A stretch of DNA of 64,000 nucleotides from Pseudomonas lini (GCF_001042905.1 NZ_JYLB01000005.1:496001-560000); one strand, 5' to 3'; counted from the first letter of the stretch, positions 22,834-31,678 are shown. The notes: a model not told the origin generated them from the sequence alone. A program made the numbers and translations.

Positions 22834-24213
22834 TCATGATGAAGCTGAAGTGGATTCAGTTTGCCGGCTCAAGCGCGACAGCAGCACCCGATCCAGTACC
22901 CACACGACCACCAGCGAAGCCCCCACCAACGGAAACATCACCGCCAGCCCAAGCATGATGACCATCGCGGCTTTCCATTTCGGCAGGTCGTGACGCAACG
23001 GCGGTACACCAAATTTGCCCTGTGGACGGCGCTTCCACCAGATCACCACACCGCTGACGGCGCTGAGCAAAATCATCAGGCAGATCAGCAGCACGATGAT
23101 CTGATTGAACGGGCCGAACATCTTGCCTTCGTGCAGCATCACGCCGACTTCGGTGGCGCGGGCGACGTTGCTGTAATGCTGCCAGCGCACGTCAGCGAGG
23201 ACGTTGCCGGTGTACTGGTCGACATGCAGGGTGGCGTCGTTGCGTGGGTCGTCGGCGAATAGCGCGATGGTGAATACGCCGGAGGCCGTGGTGGGGAAGG
23301 TGATGCTGTAACCGGGCTCAACCTTGCGTTGCACGGCGATGTTTTGCACGTCTTGCAGGCTGATGGTTGGCGCTGCCGGACCCGCTTGCGTGCTGGTGTG
23401 GGCCATGTGTTCGGCGTGGTCGCCGGACATCGGCATCGGCGTGTTTTCCATGGCCCAGGGCACGGTCTGGCGTGTGACGCTGTTGAGGCTGCGGGCCTCG
23501 ACGTCGGACTTCGGCACGTCATTCCACATGGCTACCGGGAAGCGGTTCCAGAGGTCGGCGTATTGCTTGCCCCAGAACCCGGTCCAGGTCATGCCGCTGA
23601 GCAGCATCACTAGCAGCAATGCCGCGCCCCAGAACCCGGTCACCGCGTGCAGGTCACGCCAGAGCACTCGGCCGCGACTGTTCAAGCGTGGCCAGAGAAT
23701 CCCGGCGGACTGGCCGCGCGGCCACCACAAAAATACCCCGGAGACCACCAGCACGACGCCCCAACCGGCGGCCAGTTCCACCAGCCGATCACCGACGGTG
23801 CCGATCATCAACTCGCCGTGAATCGAGCGCGCGACTGCTTGCAGATTCTTCTTCGCGTCTTGCTCGCCAAGGATGTCGCCGTGGTACGGATCGATGAACA
23901 CGTTCAGTTCATGACCTTCGTTGATCACCACAAATTGCGCACTGCGTTCAGCGTTGACCGGCGGCAGGTACTGTTTGATCCGGCCTTGTGGATACGCCTC
24001 TTTCACCCGTTTGAGCAGGTCGTCGGCGGAGACTTTGTGATGAGCGGCCGGGACGTTCAGCAGGCTGCCGTACATCAACGGATCGAGTTGCGGCTTGAAC
24101 AGGTAGATGATGCCGGTCAGGGCCAACATCACCATGAATGGCGCGACGAACAGGCCGGCATAGAAATGCCAGCGCCAGGCCAGGTTGTAGAAATTCGGTT
24201 TGGGCTGTTTCAT
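22834..24213 (-). CDS. PepSY-associated transmembrane protein of the copper-receptor cluster
   Basis: A 459-residue inner-membrane protein of the PepSY_TM family. Membrane segments lie near residues 12-35, 145-165, 195-215, 365-390 and 410-440. Histidines sit in the first helix region (WRWHFYAGLFVAPFMVML) and in further HGEL, LHAVTGFW and MLHEGKMFGPFN contexts, which suggests haem binding and electron transfer. Many such proteins sit beside TonB-dependent receptors and are proposed to reduce imported metal chelates in the periplasm. A Met/His-rich loop near residue 265 (PMPMSGDHAEHMAHT) fits copper contact. It lies downstream of oprC in the same direction. The reductase role is inference. Confidence 0.88.
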   Translation of the reverse strand: MKQPKPNFYNLAWRWHFYAGLFVAPFMVMLALTGIIYLFKPQLDPLMYGSLLNVPAAHHKVSADDLLKRVKEAYPQGRIKQYLPPVNAERSAQFVVINEGHELNVFIDPYHGDILGEQDAKKNLQAVARSIHGELMIGTVGDRLVELAAGWGVVLVVSGVFLWWPRGQSAGILWPRLNSRGRVLWRDLHAVTGFWGAALLLVMLLSGMTWTGFWGKQYADLWNRFPVAMWNDVPKSDVEARSLNSVTRQTVPWAMENTPMPMSGDHAEHMAHTSTQAGPAAPTISLQDVQNIAVQRKVEPGYSITFPTTASGVFTIALFADDPRNDATLHVDQYTGNVLADVRWQHYSNVARATEVGVMLHEGKMFGPFNQIIVLLICLMILLSAVSGVVIWWKRRPQGKFGVPPLRHDLPKWKAAMVIMLGLAVMFPLVGASLVVVWVLDRVLLSRLSRQTESTSASS

Positions 24214-24269
24214 TCGTGTGCTCCGCTAGGCGTAGTTCTTTATTGTTTAGTGCGGTTGCTGCGCAACCG

Positions 24270-24333
24270 ATCGCGGGCAAGCCCGCTCCCACAGGTTCAA
24301 CGTCGCCCATGTGGGAGCGGGCTTGCCCGCGAT
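24270..24333. repeat. REP palindrome between oprC and the PepSY gene
   Basis: Perfect 24-bp arms at 24270-24293 and 24310-24333, from the same family as 22658. It follows close behind the oprC stop on the minus strand. Confidence 0.88.
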
Positions 24334-24337
24334 GCTT

Positions 24338-26455
24338 TTAGAAACTCATATCGACCTTGGTCCAGAGCGTGCGCCCCGGTTCGTTGATGGCTTGCGGATC
24401 ATTGGCCGGGAAGCCGAAACCGGCGTTGCCCGCCAGGTTCAAGTGTTCGGCGTAGGCCTTGCCAAAGAGGTTGTCGACGCCGCTGCTGACCTTCCAGTTC
24501 TTGTTGATCCGGTACGCACCGTTGAGCGAGAACACGCCAAAACCCGAGCTCGTGTCGAAGTCTTTGCCGACCACGTTGCCCTTGTTCTGGTCGATGCGGT
24601 TTTGCGCCGCAACCACCCGCCACAAGGCGCCAGCGCTCCAGTTGTCTTCGCTGTAGGTCAGGCCGAAACGTGCATCCAGCGGTGGCATCTGCGGCAGGGC
24701 ACTGCCATCGCTGCTGTTCTTGCCCCAGGCGTAGGCCAGGGTCGCGTCGGCTTTCCAGTTGGCCGTCAGCTTGTAGGCCGCGCCGAGTTCGCCGCCCATG
24801 ATTCGCGCGTCGATGTTCTCGGCTTGCGAGGTCATGCCCATCATCCCCGGCGTGTAGTTGAACAGGATGTAGTCACGCACCTGTCCGACGTAACCCGAGG
24901 CCCAGGCTTCGAGGTCTTCGGTCTTGTATTGCAGGCCGAAGTCGAGCTGGGTGGTTTTCTCCGGTTTGATCGAGTCGAAGGCATTCACCGAACCGGCGGG
25001 ACCGGACTTGGGCGAAAACAGCTCCCAGTAATCCGGGAAACGCTGGGAGTGACCGAGGCCCGCATACAGCGTGGTTGGGCTGTCGGCCAGGTCATGCTCG
25101 TAACGCACGAAACCGCTCGGCAGTGTGTCGGCGCGGGTGTCGTCGGCCGTCGGGTTCGGACGGGCCATCATCCCGGAGCCGAGGGTCTGCCGATAATCCT
25201 TGGCCGACGCGCGATCCAGGCGTGCCCCGGTGATCAACCGATCACGGTCGGCAGCGTACCAGGTCAGTTCGCTGAACACGCCGTAGTTGTGGAAGTCGGT
25301 GTCCTTGTTGCGCGGCACATCCTTGTAGGCGTCGACGCCCATCGCGCTGCGTTGGCGGTGTTCGTTGGTCTGTGCATCCAGGCCACTGATCAGTTGCACA
25401 TCAGCCCAGCGCCAGGTGGCTTTGATCCGCGCGCCGAGGGTTCGGCGGTCGACGTTGGAGGCCATGGGGCCGGCCATCATCCCGGTGCCCGACGGCGTGC
25501 GCAGGGTGTAGTTGTCCATCACGTGGTCGGCGTAGTTGTAGTAGACCTGCGCCTCGACCTTATCCAGCACCTCACCGATGTTTGATTGCTCGAAACGCAG
25601 GCCCAGGCTTTCGCGCAAGAACTGCGAACCGTCCATGCCGCGCCCGGCGTAACGGGCTTCGCCATCGCCCTTGCCGGCGGTCAGTTCCAGCAGCGTGTCG
25701 GCGCTCGGCGTCCAGCCGACAGCGACGTCACCGTTCCACTTGTCATAGCGCGAGGGCACGGTGTCGTTGTTGCCATCCTTGTAGTCGTCGGAGTGCGCGG
25801 TGTTGCCGATCACTCGCACGTAACCCAGCGGCCCACCGGCAGCGGCGTCCACCACTTTGTCGAAGCGGCCGTTGGAACCGGCCAGCACGCTGGCGTTCAC
25901 CCGGGTGCCGAGTTCGCCGAAGCTTTCCGGCTCACGGTCGAACAGGACGGTGCCGGCCGATGCGCCGGGGCCCCAAAGCACGGTTTGCGGGCCTTTGATA
26001 ACGGTGAGCTTGTCGTAGGTTTCCGGTGAAATGTACGAGGTCGGCGCGTCCATGCGGCCGGGGCAGGCGCCGAGCATCATGCTGCCGTTGGTGAGGATAT
26101 TCAGTCGCGAGCCGAACATGCCGCGCAGCACCGGATCACCGTTGGTGCCGCCGTTGCGCACCAGCGCGAAGCCGGGGATGGTCTTCAGATAGTCGCCACC
26201 GTCACTGGCCGGCACCGGTTGGCGCGGGTCCTTGGGGTTGGTGACGATGGTCAGTGGCGAACTCGGCGCGATGGCGGTGATCACCGTCGGGGTCAGTTCT
26301 TCGGTGTGATCGGCGTGTTCATCGGCCAGCGCCAGCGGAGTCAGCAACAAGCCGCAAAGAACGGCGGTGGCGTGCCTGAAACGAACGCGAGATTCGTTCA
26401 GGGCAAAAGAAGCCTGGGCAGCGCCCAAACGTGTGTCAGCAGAAAACCTGGACAT
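24338..26455 (-). CDS. oprC: OprC-type TonB-dependent copper receptor
   Basis: A 705-residue outer-membrane receptor with a signal region ending near LALADEHADH. The plug domain includes LTPTVITAIAP, DGGDYLKTIPGFALVRNGGTNGDPVLRGMFGSRLNILTNGSMMLGACPGRMDAPTSYI and TVIKGPQTVLWGPG, which match the TonB-copper receptor family (OprC of P. aeruginosa, NosA of P. stutzeri). The MMLGACPGRMD stretch has the Cys and Met residues expected at the copper site. The 22-strand barrel ends in the terminal Phe of KVDMSF. A Met-rich loop (GTGMMAGPMAS) adds to this. Start MSRFSAD at 26455 has GGAA spacing; an ATG 12 bases upstream is possible. It is flanked by copper-related genes. Confidence 0.93.
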   Translation of the reverse strand: MSRFSADTRLGAAQASFALNESRVRFRHATAVLCGLLLTPLALADEHADHTEELTPTVITAIAPSSPLTIVTNPKDPRQPVPASDGGDYLKTIPGFALVRNGGTNGDPVLRGMFGSRLNILTNGSMMLGACPGRMDAPTSYISPETYDKLTVIKGPQTVLWGPGASAGTVLFDREPESFGELGTRVNASVLAGSNGRFDKVVDAAAGGPLGYVRVIGNTAHSDDYKDGNNDTVPSRYDKWNGDVAVGWTPSADTLLELTAGKGDGEARYAGRGMDGSQFLRESLGLRFEQSNIGEVLDKVEAQVYYNYADHVMDNYTLRTPSGTGMMAGPMASNVDRRTLGARIKATWRWADVQLISGLDAQTNEHRQRSAMGVDAYKDVPRNKDTDFHNYGVFSELTWYAADRDRLITGARLDRASAKDYRQTLGSGMMARPNPTADDTRADTLPSGFVRYEHDLADSPTTLYAGLGHSQRFPDYWELFSPKSGPAGSVNAFDSIKPEKTTQLDFGLQYKTEDLEAWASGYVGQVRDYILFNYTPGMMGMTSQAENIDARIMGGELGAAYKLTANWKADATLAYAWGKNSSDGSALPQMPPLDARFGLTYSEDNWSAGALWRVVAAQNRIDQNKGNVVGKDFDTSSGFGVFSLNGAYRINKNWKVSSGVDNLFGKAYAEHLNLAGNAGFGFPANDPQAINEPGRTLWTKVDMSF

Positions 26456-26539
26456 GACAATTTCCATCGAACAGTCGTAAACGACACGGCCGGCAGCCTG
26501 CGGCTGTCTTCTAAACCGTGTGAAATTGGAAGTGGGTGT

Positions 26540-26965
26540 TTACGCGACGATGGGCGGGGCGCGGGTGCGGGCACCGGGGAAGAAGGTTTGCCGGGCGTGG
26601 CCCAGGCGGGTAGCGGGAGTGCTGAAAGTGGTTGTCTGTGGACTGTCGAAGGCGACGAAGGACTGACCGCCAGTGAGCGCCGGGCAATTGAACAGCAGGC
26701 TGCAATAGCCGCATTTTTCCCAGAGTGCGTGATGGTCGGCTTTGGGCGGACAGTGCTCGGCGGCGGGTTGCGCGCCATGCTCCATGGCCTGCATGTCCAT
26801 GGGCATGCTCATGGACATTGAGGCGCGTTGATCCATCGGCATCGACTGAGAAATCAGCGGACCGATAAAGATCATCAGCATGGCGAACAGGCTGATCCAG
26901 CTGCCGCGGGTCAGGCTCATTGACTGACTGCGGGGCACGGATGACCTGACGCTAAGCGCACGCAT
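26540..26965 (-). CDS. DUF2946 protein, Met/His-rich (copper cluster)
   Basis: A 141-residue protein with one N-terminal membrane segment (about residues 23-40). A stretch rich in Met and His follows (PMDQRASMSMSMPMDMQAMEHG, then HCPPKADHH) and the conserved cysteine pair KCGYCSLL. These mark the DUF2946 family, found mostly beside copper receptors and PCu(A)C proteins. A role in periplasmic copper binding or sensing is likely from context, not proved. It lies between the PCu(A)C gene and oprC, with a 21-base gap upstream. Confidence 0.85.
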   Translation of the reverse strand: MRALSVRSSVPRSQSMSLTRGSWISLFAMLMIFIGPLISQSMPMDQRASMSMSMPMDMQAMEHGAQPAAEHCPPKADHHALWEKCGYCSLLFNCPALTGGQSFVAFDSPQTTTFSTPATRLGHARQTFFPGARTRAPPIVA

Positions 26966-26986
26966 GGGCGTATTCAGCTTGGACGA

Positions 26987-27466
26987 TTACTGGGCGTGCA
27001 TGTGCTCTTGCATGCCTTCAGGCGCTTTTTTCTGCACCGCGACCTCGACCGTTACATCGCCGGATTTCTCGAAGTGCATCGTCAGCGGGAAGCGTTTGCC
27101 GTCGCTCAACAGGCTGCGGTCTTTCAATTCCAGCAGCATCACGTGATACGCCATTGGTGCGAAAGTAACTTCGCCGCCAGCCGGAATCTCGACGCTGGGC
27201 ACTTGCTGCATTTTCATCAGATCGTTTTGCATCACGTGCTCGTGCAGCTGGGCAACGCCTGCGATCGGTGAGTCGACGCTGAGCAGTCGGTCGGTGGTTT
27301 TGCCGTTGTTGTGAATCACAAAATACGCGGCAACGGTAGGCGCGTTAGGCGGCAACTCTTGCGACCACGGATGGGCGATCTCAAGCTCGCCAGCCTTGTA
27401 TTCGTGAGCATTGGCAAAACAGGCAGGCAGCAGCAACACAGCCAGAACGATGAGTTTGTTCAACAT
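26987..27466 (-). CDS. Periplasmic copper chaperone PCu(A)C
   Basis: A 159-residue exported protein with a signal peptide ending near CFANAHEYK. The mature part is the PCu(A)C fold, with the copper-binding pattern H-x10-M-x21-H-x-M visible as HEHVMQNDLMKMQ and AYHVMLLEL. A C-terminal Met/His tail (EGMQEHMHAQ) may bind more copper. PCu(A)C proteins deliver Cu(I) to cytochrome oxidase or store it. GGAG lies before the ATG. It forms an operon with the flanking DUF2946 genes and oprC. Confidence 0.93.
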   Translation of the reverse strand: MLNKLIVLAVLLLPACFANAHEYKAGELEIAHPWSQELPPNAPTVAAYFVIHNNGKTTDRLLSVDSPIAGVAQLHEHVMQNDLMKMQQVPSVEIPAGGEVTFAPMAYHVMLLELKDRSLLSDGKRFPLTMHFEKSGDVTVEVAVQKKAPEGMQEHMHAQ

Positions 27467-27514
27467 GGCAGTTCTCCAGAACGATTCAAAACGCAGGTCA
27501 ATTGCGAGAAGGAA

Positions 27515-27910
27515 TCACACCAGAGGGGATGCGCGGGGGTTGAGACTCGGCCATTGCTGGCGTGTAGGGGTGTCGAGCGTGGCAGGCGGCAGGCTTCGAT
27601 TGGCCTCAAAACGCGCGAAATACAACTGCTGCGCATGCCCCGGCAACGCCACCAATGGCGCGGAACCCGAGCAGCACCAGCAATGCTGCATGTTGGAATG
27701 ATCGTCGCTCTGCGGAGCTTTCTGCTCGATGTCGCCCAGGGAAATCGCCACCAGCTTGGTGCCGTTGGAAGAGCAGAAACTGCCCCACAACAATTGCTCT
27801 GCAGGCGATTTCGCCGTCTGCGCCATCGCTCCGGACATCGGCATGGCGAGCATGTTGAACAGCACTGCAAAGCAGGCGATCCAGGCAAATGCGAGCCGTT
27901 GTCGGGACAT
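27515..27910 (-). CDS. DUF2946 protein (copper cluster, first gene)
   Basis: A 131-residue protein with an N-terminal hydrophobic segment (MSRQRLAFAWIACFAVLFNMLAMP, about residues 6-25) and the family Cys/His features FCSSNG and HCWCCSGSAPL. It is a DUF2946 paralog of the gene at 26540. It is the most upstream gene of the copper run; the promoter should lie in the 49 bases before it or further upstream. Function unknown; copper handling is inferred from its neighbours. Confidence 0.82.
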   Translation of the reverse strand: MSRQRLAFAWIACFAVLFNMLAMPMSGAMAQTAKSPAEQLLWGSFCSSNGTKLVAISLGDIEQKAPQSDDHSNMQHCWCCSGSAPLVALPGHAQQLYFARFEANRSLPPATLDTPTRQQWPSLNPRASPLV

Positions 27911-27959
27911 GAGGGCAGATCCGGTTGAGTGAGCAATCAGGCGCGGCTATTTAGCCTGA

Positions 27960-28271
27960 TCAGGGGCGATAAGTAAAAAGGCCGCGTGCGGTGTGGTGTC
28001 GCAGTGCGTCAGTCAGCATGTCGAGCAGCCGACGTGCAAGCTCAGCCTCGCCGTTTTGAAAGAGTGTAGCGACTTCGATTCTTAATGCCTGGGCGAATTG
28101 AGGGTCGATTTGGATTCTTGCCCGGATTGTGTGTTTGACATCTCTGAGCGCCACACGATTGAAACTCCCATCGCCCGGGTCTTCCTCTTCGCAGGCCTTG
28201 ATGAAGTTCCACATGTCGGCAGGTGCCAGGAGAAACTCAGTGATATCGAAGCGTGTGAATTTTTCAGACAT
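27960..28271 (-). CDS. Small protein resembling orphan addiction-module antidotes
   Basis: A 103-residue soluble protein. The N-terminal pattern FTRFDITEFLLAPADMWNFIKACEEEDPGDGSFNRVALRDV recalls HigA-2-like 'addiction module antidote' proteins (FD..EYL...D.I..YL..AL..GDP). The rest lacks a clear helix-turn-helix. No toxin partner is adjacent. A GAGG lies six bases before the ATG. The similarity is weak, so the function is open; it may be an orphan or decayed antitoxin-like protein. Confidence 0.55.
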   Translation of the reverse strand: MSEKFTRFDITEFLLAPADMWNFIKACEEEDPGDGSFNRVALRDVKHTIRARIQIDPQFAQALRIEVATLFQNGEAELARRLLDMLTDALRHHTARGLFTYRP

Positions 28272-28429
28272 CAGGGCCTCTGAGCGAAGCGTTAGCGGAT
28301 GCTCAGGAATATAGGCTTGGAATTCGGGCTAAACCAGTCAGCCACTTTTGAGGGTGACGTGAGTTCGGTCTGCTCAACTTGTAGGAATTAGTTCGTCACC
28401 GAGATCCTTCCAGTGTGTTCGCTATCGCC

Positions 28430-28502
28430 AAGATCGCAGCCTTCGGCAGCTCCTACAGTTGGAATGCGTACTTCTGTAGGAGCTGCCGAAGGCTGCGATC
28501 TT
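28430..28502. repeat. REP-like palindrome after cobK
   Basis: Perfect 29-bp arms at 28430-28458 and 28474-28502 (aagatcgcagccttcggcag... and complement), just beyond the cobK stop. It may act as an operon end. No other palindrome of this kind is seen between here and 55.8 kb. Confidence 0.9.
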
Positions 28503-28522
28503 TTGAGGCCAGTAAAAGTTAA

Positions 28523-29236
28523 TTACCTCAGCGCTTCCAATACCTGTACGACCGAACAAAACTCCCGCTCAACTCCCGGCAACACCGGCCGCTTCAACAC
28601 CAGCACCGGCACTCCACGTTCCCGCGCCACTTCCAGTTTCGGCTCGGTGGCGGTGCTGCCGCTGTTCTTGCTGATCAGCACATCGATCTGCCGACGCTCG
28701 AACAGCTCGCGTTCATCCTCGATCAGAAACGGCCCACGCGCGCCGATCACTTCGCAGCGCTCATTCCCGGGATAAACGTCCAGCGCACGCAACGTCCAGA
28801 ATTGCTCCGGCGGGATTTCGTGCAGATGCTGCAGCGGTTCGCGGCCGAGGGTGAACAGCGGTCGGCGGAAGGGTTTCAGTGCTTCGATCAGCTCGGCCCA
28901 GTCGCTGACTTCGCGCCAGTCATCCCCAGCGTGTGGTTGCCAGGCCGGGCGCCGCAAAGCCCAGCACGCAATGCCGCTCAACTTCGCGGCGGTGGCGGCG
29001 TTCTGACTGATTTGCGCTGCGTAGGGATGGGTCGCATCCAGCAGTAGATCAATGTCTTCATCCCGGATGAATTGCGCCAGACCTTCAGCGCCGCCATAAC
29101 CGCCAACCCGAATCTGGCAGTTCAGATCCGTCGGCACGCGACCGACACCGGCCAGGCTATAGATGTGTTCCGGGCCCAGAGTCCGGGCGATGGCCAGGGC
29201 CTCAGTGACGCCGCCGAGCAACAACACGCGCTTCAT
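28523..29236 (-). CDS. cobK: Precorrin-6A reductase
   Basis: A 237-residue NADPH-dependent reductase that converts precorrin-6A to dihydro-precorrin-6A (precorrin-6B). The start MKRVLLLGGVTEALAIAR has the Rossmann GGxxEA motif. Later blocks LLLDATHPYAAQIS, RRPAWQ and the C-terminal ISKNSGSTATEPKLEVARERGVPVLVLKRP are hallmarks of CobK/CbiJ. The start overlaps the cbiD stop by four bases (ATGA), so it is last in a cobL-cbiD-cobK operon. The longer in-frame upstream reading lies inside cbiD and is rejected. Confidence 0.95.
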   Translation of the reverse strand: MKRVLLLGGVTEALAIARTLGPEHIYSLAGVGRVPTDLNCQIRVGGYGGAEGLAQFIRDEDIDLLLDATHPYAAQISQNAATAAKLSGIACWALRRPAWQPHAGDDWREVSDWAELIEALKPFRRPLFTLGREPLQHLHEIPPEQFWTLRALDVYPGNERCEVIGARGPFLIEDERELFERRQIDVLISKNSGSTATEPKLEVARERGVPVLVLKRPVLPGVEREFCSVVQVLEALR

Positions 29237-30330
29237 CGAAAAACTCCTGCATGACCGACAATCCCGCCTTGGCGATCGATGGCGAATACTTCCACCTGAA
29301 CCTGCGCCGGCACCACGCTGCGGGCAAAGTCCAGAGCGTGCTGACACACCGCATCGCCGAGCGCGATCCCGGCAGCGCTGGCCATCGCCAACGCCTGCTG
29401 ACTGGTATTGGCTTCGCAGATCGCCTGTTGCAACGCCGCATCGGCACCGACTGTCGCAGCCCATTCGGCCAGTTGCGGCAGGTCGATGCTTGAATGCCGA
29501 CTGTGCAAATCCATGTGCCCGGCCGCCAGTTTGCTGATTTTGCCGAAGCCGCCGCACAGGCTGAGTTTAGCCACAGGCACTTTGCGCAAATGCTTGAGCA
29601 CCGCGCCGACGAAGTCGCCCATTTCGATCAGGGCGATTTCCGGCAAGTCATAGACTCGGCGCATGGTGTCTTCGCTGGCGTTGCCGGTGCACGCGGCAAT
29701 GTGCAGGTAACCGTTGGTTTTGGCGACGTCGATGCCCTGGTGGATCGAGGCGATGTAGGCCGCGCAGGAGAATGGCCGGACGATGCCGCTGGTGCCAAGG
29801 ATCGACAAGCCGCCGAGAATCCCCAGCCGCGGGTTCATGGTTTTCAGCGCCAGGGCTTCGCCGTCCTCGACGTTTACCGTGACCTCGAAGCCGCCCGGGT
29901 AATCCAGCTCCTCGGCCAGCAGCGTCAGGTGCTCGCTGATCATTTTGCGCGGCACCGGGTTGATTGCCGGTTCGCCGACGTTCAGCACCAGCCCGGGCCG
30001 GGTGACGGTGCCCACGCCACGGCCGGCGCTGAAGCGAATGCCTGGCTCGCTGTGCAGGCGCACCTGGGAAAAGAGCAGGGCACCGTGGGTCACGTCCGGG
30101 TCATCGCCGGCGTCCTTGATCGTTCCGGCTTCGGCGCCGTCGTTCATTAATCGACAGAATTCCAGGCGCATCTGCACCCGTTTGCCTTTGGGCAGAATGA
30201 TCTCGACGGCGTCCGCCTCCACGCCGCTGAGCAGCAGGCGTGCCGCCGCGAGGCTGGTGGCGGTGGCGCAGCTGCCGGTGGTCAGGCCGCTGCGCAGCGG
30301 GGCGGGTTGTTCGGCGGTTTCGTCACGCAT
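29233..30330 (-). CDS. cbiD: Cobalt-precorrin-5B/precorrin C1-methyltransferase CbiD
   Basis: A 365-residue CbiD-family protein that installs the C1 methyl and extrudes the two-carbon fragment in the anaerobic pathway. Blocks seen are LRSGLTTGSCATATSLAAA (start), GRGVGTVTRPGLVL, and LGGLSILGTSGIVRPFSCAAY. In Pseudomonas it is thought to replace CobF in an otherwise aerobic pathway. It overlaps cobL by eight bases upstream and cobK by four bases downstream, indicating coupled translation. Confidence 0.95.
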   Translation of the reverse strand: MRDETAEQPAPLRSGLTTGSCATATSLAAARLLLSGVEADAVEIILPKGKRVQMRLEFCRLMNDGAEAGTIKDAGDDPDVTHGALLFSQVRLHSEPGIRFSAGRGVGTVTRPGLVLNVGEPAINPVPRKMISEHLTLLAEELDYPGGFEVTVNVEDGEALALKTMNPRLGILGGLSILGTSGIVRPFSCAAYIASIHQGIDVAKTNGYLHIAACTGNASEDTMRRVYDLPEIALIEMGDFVGAVLKHLRKVPVAKLSLCGGFGKISKLAAGHMDLHSRHSSIDLPQLAEWAATVGADAALQQAICEANTSQQALAMASAAGIALGDAVCQHALDFARSVVPAQVQVEVFAIDRQGGIVGHAGVFR

Positions 30331-31534
30331 CGAGGGGTTTCGTCACGTCCAGCAGGGTAATCGGCAGCGCCTGACGCCAGGTGTCGAACTCGCCCAACGG
30401 TTGCGCCTGAGCGACGTGAATGCGGGTCAGTTCACCGCCATGCCGTTCGCGCCAGGCCATCAGGGTCACTTCGCTTTGCAGGGTGACGGCGTTGGCGATC
30501 AGCCGACCGCCGGGTTTGAGTTGCGCCCAGCAAGTGTCGAGCACGCCTTCGCGGGTGACACCGCCACCGATGAAAATTGTGTCCGGGCGTTCGAGTCCGG
30601 TCAGGGCTTGCGGCGCGCTGCCGCGAATCAGTTGCAGACCGGGGACGCCCAAGGCGTCGCGGTTGTGTTCGATCAACAACTGCCGCCCTTCATCGGCTTC
30701 GATGGCCAGCGCCCGGCAGCTCGGGTGAGCGCGCATCCATTCGATACCGATCGAACCGCTGCCGGCGCCGACATCCCACAGCAGTTCGCCGGGTGTCGGT
30801 GCGAGGCGGGCGAGGGTGATGGCGCGCACGTCGCGCTTGGTCAGTTGGCCGTCGTGCTGGAAAGCAGAGTCTGGCAACCCGGCGAGGCGCGACAGGCGAG
30901 GTGTGTTCGGTTCGGCGATGCATTCGATGGCGATCAGGTTCAGATCGGCGATCAGCGGCTCGCTCCAGTCATTGGCGACACCCTCGATACGTCGTTCGGC
31001 TTCGCCGCCCAGATGTTCCAGCACGGTGAGGCGACTCGGCCCGAAACCGCGCTCGCGCAGCAACGCCGCGATGGCTGCCGGACTCTGGCTGTCATTGCTC
31101 AACACCAGCAAGCGCACACCACTGAACACATGGGCGTTGAGTGCGGCGACGGGGCGGGCGACCACCGACAGGGTCACTACGTCCTGCAACGGCCAGCCCA
31201 GGCGAGCGGCCGCCAATGACACGGAAGACGGGGCGGGCAGGATCAGCATTTCCGCACCGGGCAGTTGCCGCGAAAGGCTGGCACCGACGCCATAGAACAT
31301 CGGGTCGCCGCTGGCCAGCACACACACCGGCTCGCCACGCAGTGCCAGTAACGGTTCAAGGGAAAACGGACTCGGCCATAATTGCCGCTCGCCGCGAATG
31401 CACACCGGCAGCAAATCCAGTTGTCGCTGACCGCCAATGATCCGCGAAGCGCCCAGCAGGGCGCGACGGGCATTCTTGCCCAGGCCCTTGAAGCCGTCTT
31501 CACCGATACCTACTACTGTCAGCCAGGGTGACAT
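30323..31534 (-). CDS. cobL: Precorrin-6Y C5,15-methyltransferase (decarboxylating), CbiE-CbiT fusion
   Basis: A 403-residue fusion. The N-terminal half is CbiE-like (SAM-dependent tetrapyrrole methylase fold, start LTVVGIGEDGFKGL, then VLASGDPMFYGVGASL). The C-terminal half is CbiT-like (RAITLARLAPTPGELLWDVGAGSGSIGIEWMR, a class I SAM-binding motif), and releases the C12 acetate carboxyl. The product goes to CobH. First gene of the cobL-cbiD-cobK operon, divergent from cobG across about 145 bases. Confidence 0.95.
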   Translation of the reverse strand: MSPWLTVVGIGEDGFKGLGKNARRALLGASRIIGGQRQLDLLPVCIRGERQLWPSPFSLEPLLALRGEPVCVLASGDPMFYGVGASLSRQLPGAEMLILPAPSSVSLAAARLGWPLQDVVTLSVVARPVAALNAHVFSGVRLLVLSNDSQSPAAIAALLRERGFGPSRLTVLEHLGGEAERRIEGVANDWSEPLIADLNLIAIECIAEPNTPRLSRLAGLPDSAFQHDGQLTKRDVRAITLARLAPTPGELLWDVGAGSGSIGIEWMRAHPSCRALAIEADEGRQLLIEHNRDALGVPGLQLIRGSAPQALTGLERPDTIFIGGGVTREGVLDTCWAQLKPGGRLIANAVTLQSEVTLMAWRERHGGELTRIHVAQAQPLGEFDTWRQALPITLLDVTKPLDA

Positions 31535-31678
31535 CTGCCGTCCTCAAAAAAAGTCCACAAACGGACTGTTCCGACGGGCAGGCTTTTCATGCCGTCGGAC
31601 AAAGCAGGCATAATACCGCGCCTTCGCCCGCGAAGCGCCTTTCCCACACAGCCGGTCGCCCCTTTGAACGAACGCCCG
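31535..31678. promoter_or_regulatory. Divergent cobL/cobG intergenic region
   Basis: Promoters for both cobalamin operons should lie here. It contains an 8-bp inverted repeat, tccgacgg (31570-31577) and ccgtcgga (31592-31599). I do not see the conserved B12-box sequence of a cobalamin riboswitch on either strand. Confidence 0.45.

Noticed and set aside
31535..31678. Cobalamin riboswitch between cobL and cobG
   Set aside because: The conserved B12-box core was not found on either strand, and the region is too short for a full element plus two promoters.
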